Below are positions 37,167-47,797 of a stretch of DNA of 64,000 nucleotides, one piece after another. The notes beneath the pieces were generated by a model. That model worked only from the letters and a program-made list of their open reading frames with translations. It was not told the origin of the DNA and ran no database searches. A program made the translations under genes and the position numbers. The DNA is from Panorpa germanica (taxonomy: Eukaryota; Arthropoda; Insecta; Mecoptera; Panorpidae). The DNA lies in contig OY783221.1 in the NCBI GenBank assembly GCA_963678705.1, forward strand, positions 2,046,001-2,110,000, written 5' to 3'. Position 1 is the first letter of the stretch, and each line of letters starts with the position of its first letter.

Positions 37167-39042
37167 ATGTTACCGTACAACGCATCAAAAATATGTCGTG
37201 TTTGCTTATTAGAAGATAATAATATGATCGTGCTTGGTAATAATGATAACACAAATACTTTTGCACCAATTAATCTTTTAAAAGCTACTGTTAACTTGGA
37301 GGTAAGTTTATAATACCGCTGGTTGTTATATCCTGTGCATAATACATTTGTACTACATTTTTAGGTTAGAATTCCATGACTTTACTTTATGTTTTGTTTT
37401 TAGTTTCGCCAATCTCAAGAACTGCCTGACAAAATTTGTACAAAGTGTTTTTCCACTGTTAGGAATTATTATGCATTCAAACAAATGTGCTACAATTCAG
37501 AAGAAATTCTACATTCTTATGGTCATCCCGTAGTTGTTGACGATAAAAATACCGATAGCTTAAGTACTTTACCCGTAATTGATGTAGATACAAATACTGA
37601 AGAAATTGAAACTGTAGATACCCATAATCTTCCCATGATTGTTGACCAATACACCGAAAGTAACATTGATGATAAAGTTAAAGTGATAGCCAATGGCTCC
37701 TTATGTACTGTAGAAAATAACATTATAAATGAAACAGAATACATAGAGCCCAACCTGAAAGCTCTACAAAATAGCCAAATAGATTCATGGATTGATGAAG
37801 CCATGTCCTATGACGATAATGATTGTCATATTGTAGAAACACATGCCGAAATTGTTGAAGTAGATGATTCAGATACGTCCGACAATGAAAAAGACAAGTT
37901 GCTTGTAAACCCTATTTCATGCACCAGTACTTCAAATAATTCTTCTGCGTTTTCAAATTCAACGACTGTCGTTAGAAGAACTTTTGATGAAACCAACGGA
38001 CAACATTCTGCAGAGGTTCAACTATCGGACCCACATGTAACAAATAGTGATATCAACAAAGATTCAAAAAATGCAGTAAAAAAACCTATTAAAGTTATTG
38101 TTTATACAAAGAAAAATAAAACCAAAAATGTAAATCTAGAACAAAATAAAAAATCTGGTAAAGCTTCAAAGAGTCCCAAAGATAAAAAAAATAAAAAAGA
38201 TCCAAGTGAATATATGGTGATGCTGCGGGACCATCGCATCTGCTGCAAATGCAAGCAATGGAGGTATAATACAGTTTCTTTTAATTGTGTTTGATTTGAT
38301 TTTTTTCTATTGTTTGTTTTTATTTTAGGCCATTGGATAATTTTGATAATAAATTGTATTTGGTGTGCACCGCTTGTAAATTGCTGCCTGCAAATCAAGT
38401 TCTTACGGTATGTGTATAAAAATTACTGTTAACATATTAGTTTCATAAATTTCTTGCCGTAAAGGATATTATTGTTCTGTTATATATAACCTCTCTGTTA
38501 TCTAAACAAAACCTTGTAATATTTAATGTGTATTTATGTTTTTCAAATTAATATTAGTTAGTTTCATACTGATCTATGTTAATCTTTGCATTTTCAGACG
38601 AAATACGGAGTTTTATGGGCATCTTGTTGGTGCGGCAGAATTTTTAAAGGGTTAGAACATTTTTCTGCTTCTTTATTATATATAAGACATACGAGGGTAG
38701 TTTCAAAAGTTTCGAACCTTACACAGAACGAAGTTTCTTGTCTTTAAACTCAGTTTTATTTCTCAACAGTGTGTCTTTCGATTTTCTTGTCATCTTTACA
38801 GAAATATTAACAACATTTGAGCAATATATCTGATATTTTCAACGCATGCTCAATTATATGCTCTTCATGTTGAGACTGGAAACTTTTTAGACAACCCCCG
38901 TAGTATTAATAATTTATACTTTAATACATTAATTAATATAAATATAATTAATATAATATATTTGTTTTACAGCGTAAAGAAGTTGAAAAACCATCACAAA
39001 AATAACTGTTACATGAAATTTTTTTCACGTAATCAGTTTTAA
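37167..39042 (+). CDS. ZAD-domain zinc-finger protein without a C2H2 array
   Basis: Five exons: 37167-37301, 37404-38263, 38329-38407, 38598-38650, 38973-39042, all with GT-AG borders and compatible phases, giving about 398 residues. The N-terminus is a ZAD (zf-AD) module: C10-x2-C13 in exon 1 and C57-x2-C60 at the start of exon 2, the four zinc ligands of this arthropod-specific dimerisation domain. Residues ~80-320 are acidic and Ser/Thr/Asn-rich, probably disordered, with a lysine-rich stretch near 290-310. The C-terminus has CCKCKQW ... CTACK, a possible four-cysteine zinc knuckle, then CWCGRIFKGVKKLKNHHKNN plus C, a single C2HC-like finger formed across the last intron. ZAD proteins usually end in a C2H2 array and bind DNA; this one has only the single atypical finger. 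Likely nuclear; target unknown. AATAAA-type signals follow at 39046-39056. Confidence 0.85.
38690..38902. mobile_element. Mariner-type MITE inside the ZAD gene's last intron
   Basis: About 213 bp including TA at both edges. Left end TACGAGGGTAGTTTCAAAAG and the complement of the right end, TACGGGGGTTGTCTAAAAAG, are inverted repeats of the kind found in mariner elements of insects. No transposase frame is present. Confidence 0.7.
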
Positions 39043-40032
39043 GGAATTAAATAAATAAATTGATTGAAAAATATTTAAAATAGTTATATTTATTTAAATA
39101 TTATGATTAAAAGTATCGGTAAGACAATGCTATCTAAGAATTCATTAAGTAATCATGTAAGAATTTGTGATAATTGTTTTGTATATAATTCTCTATATAC
39201 TTTTTAAAAGCATTGTTGAATTTAATTTTGTTTTAATATTAAATAAAGTACAATAGATTATTTGTAATTGTTAATTTTTTCTTACTAGATAGATAGTGAT
39301 ATTGTACATAAAATACAAGTAACTTTGTAGAGGTACGCATTATAAAAGCGCAAAAGAAATACTTTTTTATTCCTCTCAATACACCCCTACTATTATCCTG
39401 GGCTGGGGACCCACTCTCCGTGTCTGTTAAGAGAAAAAAGTGATTGAACGATTATTGTTAGGAATTAAATAAACACAAATAATTTAATGACCCATTAAGA
39501 ATATCCTTAGTTTTGTGTTCTGTCTACATCATCATCATCATCTAATCTCATTTTAATAAGGCTTGTGCACTTGATTTAATTTCTATAAAATTGTACTATA
39601 TATATTGATAAAGTTGACTACCAGAACCTCAAATGTTCAGCTCGCAATATTTCAGGACATATTAAATATTAAAACAGTAATTTTTGACTCTTTCTATTAA
39701 AAATTTAATATAAAATAAAAAGAAAACGCTTTTAGTGTGCTAAAAAAGTGCTTTAATAAAATATTCCACAGAGTAAAGGCAGGTGAACATATTTAGTAAA
39801 CTACTTGGTAAAATGTCACTATTGTGTAATGATGTTTGTTTTCTTATATTCTTATATGTTTACGTTATTCATATGGTGGCTCGAAAACAGTTCCATGCAT
39901 CTTATTGAAAATTGTCTATTTCGTAGGAGAAAAATTCTAAGATATTTGACGTCCTCGGATTTTCTGGTAACCCGTTTACTGTTCAGGGTATAAATTATTG
40001 AACACGTGTTGGTACTATCTTCATCGGCATGG
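39043..40032. other. Intergenic with a MITE family 1 fragment
   Basis: 3' UTR of the ZAD gene, then AT-rich DNA. 39558-39720 is a partial, diverged reverse copy of MITE family 1 (AAGGCTTGTGCACTTGATTT, TACTATATATATTGATAAAG, CTCAAATGTTCAG). The open frame at 39805-39993 is not recognised. Confidence 0.5.
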
Positions 40033-42686
40033 TTAGCCCATTTTGCGTAACAAGGACTCTCGCAGTTTCTGTGTTCTATCTACAAAAGCAACAAAGCTAA
40101 TTTTAAATACCATGTCTTCATTATGGCACATCGCAAAATCTATGCGCCACTTGTATCCTGGAAAATACGGAGGTAAATATTCATCTTCTGCTAGATAGTC
40201 CTTAATATATAAAAACCCCTGAAATGAATTATTTAAAAACTTATGCACTAGAAAGAAAATAATGGTGATATTCTTAGCGTCACTTCTATTACCTTAGGAA
40301 ATGGGCAGGACGTTGGTATATTGGTATACTTTTTAATTAAGCCAGTTAATGTTTGAAAGACAAATTTCTTTTGCTTATCAGTTTCAGTTGGTATTTGGCA
40401 GACGTCTATAGTGGTATCCAAAAATGAAGTTTCCATTACTCCGCCACTGAGATATTCTGCCATATGGAATTTATACTGAAAACAAAAAACTTTTTAATTT
40501 TTCATTACGATCTGAATGGCTTCCATGATCAAGTGCCACTCATTGAATTTGTTGAATGAAACGTGGAAGAGAACAGAAGAGAGAGGAAAGACATATGCTG
40601 TGGCATCTGTATGTTTTATTGTATAAATGTGTTTATTGGCGACACCGTCAGTATTTCAATCAGAGATGTGCGTTTTTCAAATACATATACTCAAAATGCA
40701 AATACAAAATAGTAAATACCTATTTTTTATTTTGTATTTAAATATCTTTTAAGATTACAGAATTTTATATTTCCTATTTAGAGAATACAAAATACTTTTT
40801 TCATTTTTGTTACTTCATAGTGGTAATCAGTAAATATTATTTTTTGATCTTAAAACCCACCAACATTATTAGCACCATCTATGATCTAAAAGTATCTGCA
40901 CAATTGTCTTAGAATTCTAATTTAAAATGATGGATGTGCCTATTATTTTATTATCCTTCCTGTTACCCCCACCATAAGATATCTGATTTTCGTTTACCTA
41001 AATTTGTTAATCATATTTTCTCGTTCATTATTTGTTTTACTACAAGACAATCACTCCTACATTCCTTACTGAAATATATATACATAAATATATATTATTT
41101 TACCTACTAACCTTAACTCTTGTCCGCTTTAATCCCTAAATTACCCCAACTACATATAAATATTTTATCCTTTTACAAAATAAAAATAATTCCATCGATG
41201 AAAAATGAAAGATAAAATATTTAAAAAAATAACATATATTTTACATAAATTCTCATAATAATTATTTAAAAAAATAACATTTATATTAGTAACATAAAGA
41301 GTATTCTATTTTCTCAAAAGTATTTTTAAAATACGTATTTTGTATTTAAATACTAACATGAAATTTATTTTTTATTTTGCATTTGAAATAGGAAAATGAC
41401 GAGGTATTTGCATTTTGTATTTAAATAATTTTGAAAAGCATTTGATTTTAATGATGGTTAGTTCAAAAAGCAACCCTTCTTGAAATGCTGACGGTGCAAT
41501 ATAACATACAGATCCGTGTAATACAGCGTCATTCCCGCTTACCTACTTAGGATAAGCTGGGATAAGCAATGGACGCTTACCATTAAGTGATCTATGTTAA
41601 ACGAACCATAGAATATACTCATACCTTCACGTTTTCATGCAGTGTATGCAACAGAGTGGCATTTAACGAAATTGTTGTTGTCGTGCGGTTGTACTTGTTA
41701 AGAACAAACGACACTTTGGAAGCTAACGATTTATTAGCGAACACGACCCAAGCATTCGTCGGAACCATGTTGTAGTCAACCTGAAAATATAAATTATTCT
41801 TATGTTAAAAAAAAGCCTAAATTTGAGACCTAACTATGTAATTCTTAAGTCCAAAAGGTAAGGAAAAATGCCAACTCGATTGGCAGTTCGCTCTCATAAA
41901 TTATTTTAAGGAGAATAACATTTACTCCTTGACGAATGTTCTTTCTAACTATATTCTTGTTTGCGTGAACATTTGTCTATGTATGCATCTATTCTTACTA
42001 GCTTCACATTTCGCTGATTTCAAGGTTGCAAGGTTTTTGTCAGGTATCCTACTAACAATTTTGATCGGAATCCAATTAGATGCGAATCGTATCACTCTGA
42101 ATGGTGATTGGAATCCTATTAGACTTTAGTGAGACATTACATGAAGCTTTGGACAGCACCGGTCGGAACGCTCCGTACCCCCTGATTGCCTTCCTAATAC
42201 TTTCCAAACGAGGTTTGCCGAGGTGCAAGTCATGGTACTACCCAGTACTACCACATATGTTCTACCGAACAATGTTTGACTACTGTCTAACCGCTCTCTG
42301 ATACGAGATTGCTAAGATACGACAAATTGTTTGTAGGGATATATCTCATGCCCTGATAAGCCAACAAAACCAATTAGATTCTGTTGTACATGGCCTAATA
42401 CTGATATTTTTTTAACTACCTAGCCTTATATAATATTTTCTTAGTTATATCTTGACACAATACTCCATCGGCATGTTGGCAAAATTTCTACTCGAGATTA
42501 TCTACGGATTCTTCCCATTTCTATTAGGTACACGTAGTTTTAATAACTAGCAGTAAGCTAAATTGATGCACTATGAGAAATATAAATAAAAAGGAAGAAT
42601 AGGGAAGTTGTACTCACCCAAGAACGACAATTCTGAACGTAGACACTTAGGAACAAAACAGCGGTAAATAGCTTCCCAGTAAACAT
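40033..42686 (-). CDS. DUF1091 secreted protein, gene A of a tandem pair
   Basis: Four exons on the minus strand: 42686-42618, 41780-41625, 40475-40293, 40218-40033, giving 197 residues with every intron in phase 0. Residues 1-22 are a signal peptide (MFTGKLFTAVLFLSVYVQNC). The mature part has the DUF1091 layout: an N-glycosylation-rich strand region (NKYNRTTTT, residues ~52-60), TTIDVCQ at ~95-101, TSCPFPKG at ~130, then YIKDYL and LPPYFPGYKWRIDF. DUF1091 is an insect family thought to adopt an MD-2-like lipid-binding (ML-type) fold; its ligands are mostly unknown. Intron 2 (40476-41624) has been enlarged by a transposon. Gene B lies 1.3 kb upstream with the same exon lengths after exon 1, so the two arose by tandem duplication. 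Confidence 0.85.
40633..41505. mobile_element. Non-autonomous transposon in intron 2 of DUF1091 gene A
   Basis: Outer inverted ends are CACCGTCAGTATTTCAA (40643-40659) and its complement TTGAAATGCTGACGGTG (41480-41496). Inside lies a second set of inverted, TATTTAAATACAAAATAC-like subterminal repeats (40660-40750 and 41330-41455) typical of hAT-like elements, beginning CAGAGATGTGCG at 40661. Either one element or a nested pair. No coding frame. Confidence 0.6.
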
Positions 42687-44020
42687 TTTGGAGTAAATTC
42701 TACTTAATTTCTATTACGTATCATGAATTTTTTGTCTGGAACGTGTTCGTTTTCTATTCAGTCGTTCAAAGGAAAGGTCCTTTTTATGAGCTACAGACAT
42801 TGCAACGACGGTTCACTGCTGAATTAAAAGCGGAGTAGGTTTATGATTTATGACCGGATAATAAAAATATACCCATGTGGGAAAGAAACAGAAATACTTA
42901 ATGAATGATGTTGGAAAAAGAAAGAATATTATTATGAAAAACTAACACAAAATCTGTGACAGGTAGAGAACTTGTAAAGCGTTAGAATAGAATTGTACGA
43001 GTGACTCGAACTTCACCAAATAGGACACTTCACCAAATTGTTTACTGGGTTCATGATTTAGTATAATATGAAACCAATTTTATTGTGTTATTTTACTTAT
43101 ATACCATATCAAAATAGCTAGAAATATAATTAGTGAAATTGTATACAGGGAAATAATCATACCGTGTATGTACCTACATGGACGTACGCAGAAACTTTGA
43201 CAAGGGAGCTTAGAATTTCAGTCACAAACTCCTTTTATCTATAACGTACTGCTAAAAATCAAGGTGCACCGTTACTGTGTACGGCTTGTACAGTAAATTA
43301 TTTCAGTCATTAACAATAACACTAATTATACCATATTTTAGATATTTTTTTGATTATTATTATATTTTATATTATTTACAGGACAATGTTATCACGATTA
43401 TACGTGGATATATACTATTTTAAATTTGAGAGAATTTAGGTTCATTAATAAAAAATAACAATCTGTAAGATCAAATTTTATTAAATATATCATTATACTA
43501 TACACAATTTTTATTAAATAAAAATACATAAAATTTCATATGAGATTTAATGTGGTCTCCCCGTTACCCAAAAACAAAATTAATTCGTCTATTCATCGCA
43601 AGTTCAAATCTCTACGAGTTATGACACGAGAATTGAAGTCAGCATGAGATTGAAGACACTGAAACTGTATGTAAACAATATGCGTTCACTCTCTTACTTT
43701 TTCTGATTTAATTTATTGTTTAATTTTTATAACTATTTTAATTATTAATTAACTCTGAAGCATATTTATATGTGTAAGACCGCAAATGAAAGTACAAAAA
43801 GCAGAAAGCGATAATCCTTTTAAAATCTTTATTACGAAAATTAAACAAATTCATATAATTTTATTACACATGTGAGGTGCCTCTACTTTCCTGTTATCTA
43901 GAGACAAGCAAAGCAAGAAAAAACTAAACTGGACATATTATTTTGATTATAACACACAATATTTTTAAGTGACATTAGGGTAAGACACAGATCTGGCAAA
44001 GCCCGCGTTCTTCCCAATGG
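42687..44020. other. Intergenic between the DUF1091 genes
   Basis: Contains the promoter of gene A and the 3' UTR of gene B, neither resolved. An inverted end of dispersed repeat 3 (ACTTCACCAAATTGTTTACT) lies at 43010-43035. No third gene copy was found. Confidence 0.5.
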
Positions 44021-44907
44021 TTACCCCATTTTACGAATTAAAGACTCGTGCAGCTTATGTGCCCGATCTACTACAAGAACAATACTTATTTTAAATAATA
44101 TATTAGTATTATGTAACAACTTAACATCGAATCGCCATTTATTTCCTGGAACGTACGGAGGGAGTGCTTCACCATCTAATAAATAATCCTTGACGTAATA
44201 CTGCCCCTGAAATTAAATATTTAAAAAATTAGAAATTAGAAAAATAATAGATAGTGTCGCAAATCTTATTTACGTCACTTTACCTGAGGAACCGGGCAAG
44301 CCAATGGAATGTGACCCCTATTTTTAAGCAAGGAAGATGCAAGTTGAAAGATTAATTTATTTTGTTTATTTGTTTCATTTACAGTTTTGCAAATATCCAC
44401 AGTTGAATCCATAAATAAAGTTTCTCTGTATCCTCCACTCAGACCTTCTGCTGCGTGCATCACCCACTGAAAAGATTTTATTTATTTAATTTTATTTTAT
44501 AATTATATACATATAATTGTAATCCTCAAATATTGAGCCTACCTGAACGTTTTCTTCCATTGGATGTAAAGTGGTGAAATAAAAGGATGTAGTAGTTGTC
44601 GTCCGGTTGTATTTATTAAGAACAAAGGACATATTAGAAACCAGGGAATCATTGACGAATTCAATCCAAGCATTCGTTAGTTCCAAGGAATAGTCCACCT
44701 GGAAACGCAGAAGAACTGATATATTAATCACCCTTTTATTGCTAGTGGAAATTTGTATACATTCAAGATTTAAACAAAAATTGCAATAACATTGAAAACA
44801 ATTTATACTTCGGTTAATTGGAGTTAAACTAAATTTCTCAAACTCACCCAGGAACGACTGTCCTCAACATTGACAATTAGCAACAAAATTGCTGTTAGTA
44901 GCTTCAT
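44021..44907 (-). CDS. DUF1091 secreted protein, gene B of a tandem pair
   Basis: Four exons on the minus strand: 44907-44848, 44698-44543, 44466-44284, 44206-44021, giving 194 residues. Exons 2-4 have exactly the lengths of gene A (156, 183, 186 nt), and the introns are short (149, 76 and 77 nt). Signal peptide MKLLTAILLLIVNVEDSRS; glycosylation-rich NKYNRTTTTT; STVDICK; LACPVPQ; YVKDYLLDG; LPPYVPGNKWRFDV; and the same C-terminal ending ESLIRKMG (ESLLRKMG in gene A). The core is strongly similar to gene A but clearly diverged, so the duplication is not recent. Secreted, probably lipid- or pheromone-related by family analogy, which is inference only. Confidence 0.85.
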
Positions 44908-47797
44908 GGTTTAATTCAGTATGACATCCCAGTTATTACATTTTCTTTTATATATAAAATTGTATAGTAATATTTCTTAATTCGTACAATAATTCACTTA
45001 TTAAATTGGTTCCTGTTATTACCGCTTTTGTTGTTACTATCTTGATTTAGTTTTTAACCAATTTTCCATAATTGAAGGCACACACAAAGGAATTTTAAAA
45101 ATTGGAATAGCCTAATTATGTTTGGTAATGATATATGAATAGCCAGTGTCATATTATTAGCTTCAACCTTGACTAATATCGCTGTAGTCTATCAATCCTG
45201 GCAGACACCATTGTCATTTTATTTTATTATTTAAATGTACGGTGAAAACAAAATAGTAAAATAAGAAACACAGGATTGTGCTTAAACCCCTTACTAAGTA
45301 TTGGCTGCAACATCTACTACAGCTAATTCTATTTGGAACTCTTGTGATAATGTAAAATACTATACACTACATCTACAGCTTGCTTATTATCATCAAAGAA
45401 ACATTTTCTTATGTGAATTAAACTCATATTTAAACCCTTACTTTTTTGCATTCATAACGCTTATAAGTTTTCACATAACGTAATATTAGAATATATTTCA
45501 ATAAAAACTTAAAGAAAGTTCATAAATTCATTAAGATGTGTATCGGAACCCCCTGCAATCTATTTAAAATTAAAATAAACAAATTCAAATTCATTCATAA
45601 AAATTGTGTCAGTAAGTATTGGATTAACATAATCCCACTACTTTCTGCGTACACACATAAAAACACAAATCGTGTAGCGGAAATGCAACGACCTTGAAGG
45701 ACGACAGAAGAACAAAGGGTTTATTGGAAGTAAGAATGTTGCATAAAATATAACCAAATGACTCTAATTCAACCCTAATATATGCCGGTTTGGTAAATAT
45801 AAAGCGACTGCTGAAAATGGTTTTTAAATCTATAAATAGAATTAACACAAAGTTATTTATAGTTTTAATTCATAAATAGTAAAATGTGAAGTATTGAAGA
45901 AGAATCCGTGTCGCTGTACCTAAACTTTACGAATCAACTTCTGAACACTAAAAAATATTCGGTTACATTAAAACTCCGTTTAAATAAATAATTTGCGAAA
46001 TAACAAAATTCCTATCAGCAAAAATAAAACGCAAATTCTTAACAGAACAACAATTTTATGAATGTATAAATACATGAAACGAGATAATTATGTAAATGTA
46101 TAGTAAAAACAAATTATAAGTTGGTGAATAATGAAACAGGTTTTATTAATTATCAGATTACACATATGGTAGAAGGAGACAGATATATATAACCTAGGTA
46201 ATAACCTAGGTATGATTGAATAAGACTCATCGTACACCTGGGCATCGGGGCACGAGGAGAAACGAGATGCCAGCTAAAATGACAGAGCAACCTGGTGATT
46301 GGGTGTGTCTGGACTGTGTGCGTCTGTGGCAGACAACTGTTCAACAGCATAACAGACGGTGAGAGGAATCCACAAGAACGAACACGTGAAATTACGTTTA
46401 TTGAAAAGTGTTTAATATAGCTAAAAACTAAATAATGACATTTTAAAATCGTCAACAATATGTGCTGCAATAAGTGAAGTAGTGTTTTGTTGGAATTAGC
46501 TAATCATTGAAGGTACATATGTGTTTAAATTAGCCTAAACTTTATTCTTTATATATAAGAAGTAATATTTGTAAATTTTGCATATGCAGACGTTGTGTAT
46601 AAACCGCAAACGATGCGTCATTCGTGGAGGACGAATTCAAAGGTTTTGTTGCATAATAAAAAATACTGTACACTTGCGAACATAGCATGAAATAATGCAG
46701 TTCTCAAATATTCTCAATTTGCATTTATGAATGTGATAAACATTTGTTGCACGTTTACATTCCAATCGCGATTAGTGAAAGTTGTGCATACTTTGAACGA
46801 AATAGAACAAATAAATGTGCATTTAATTATTAACTTGTTGAAGTTTCTTTTGTTACTGCTGATTTAAATTGTTTGGTGATATATCTCACTCGTATTTACA
46901 CACTTCGTTTGTCCATTTCATCTCGAATTCTCTATAAATTGTAACGCACATATTACATTCAAATTTAGTGGCACTAAGTGAAAACGAAGTACTATTCGTT
47001 TTAATGCGATATTTCATCTGAAATATATACAGGAATTATTACTGCAAATAAATATTTACTGCAGTAATTCTATGTGTAAATACATATCTTGTTTACAATG
47101 TAAAACAAGTGTGTAACATTCAAAATAACAAACTTTATGTGGAAAAAGAGTCATTGTATTTTCTGCGAATATATTTTTAATCTTACTCAATTTATAAATT
47201 AGTCATTATAATGTGAATCAGCAAAGTTGCGAAATATTGGTCATAGGTTTAATAATTTTCCAGAGTGATTATAAACAGACTAGTTAAAATAATAAAAATC
47301 ATCGTCCCAAAAAAATAAATAGTATATGTGTAAATAATAATAAGAACTAGTCTTGATACAATAAAACTTTACGCCAGCTCAAAACCTTTAATTTTTATGT
47401 CCATATGTTTCCTTAATTCGTACGAAATAACCATATCTATAGTCTATCTAAAGACACTCGTGTCTACTGTGCAGTCAGTTCAAAGTGCACATTCGAATTA
47501 TGTAGTTAATAAAAAAATTAAATTAAATCGAGTGAAACGCATAACACTTATATGTATGTAAAAGGAAGGGTTTGGCCGCAAATATATACAAAAGGAAGTC
47601 GAAACACAGGAAATTATTCTCCGTTTTTAACAATAGCATATGAAACAGTTGCTGGCCCATAAAATCTATTGTAGGCGGCGCCATAACACCACTAAATTTT
47701 AAATTGTGATTATTAATTAGAAGTCTCTAGGTAGTACTTATTCAAAGAATTATTTATTTTTATACAACTTTTACAAAACTTCTATTTTCAGTTAAAA
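44908..47797. other. Intergenic region upstream of the TMEM268-like gene
   Basis: Holds the second copy of the ~390-bp dispersed repeat (45515-45900) and otherwise AT-rich DNA. The TMEM268-like coding exon follows a good acceptor (CTATTTTCAG) 7 nt before its ATG, so a non-coding first exon must lie somewhere here; I cannot place it. The minus-strand open frame at 46153-46470 is not recognised. Confidence 0.45.
45515..45900 (-). repeat. Dispersed repeat, copy 2 (inverse of 11.9-12.3 kb)
   Basis: Reverse complement of 11865-12260, e.g. AACGACCTTGAAGGACGACA, CCAAATGACTCTAATTCAAC, AAGTTATTTATAGTTTTAAT. No ends or coding capacity defined. Confidence 0.7.

Noticed and set aside
42678-42690. Signal-peptide start of DUF1091 gene A resembling the end of dispersed repeat 3 (CCCAGTAAACATTT)
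   Set aside because: The match is about 14-17 bp only and the adjacent sequence does not continue the repeat; the signal peptide is well matched to that of gene B.
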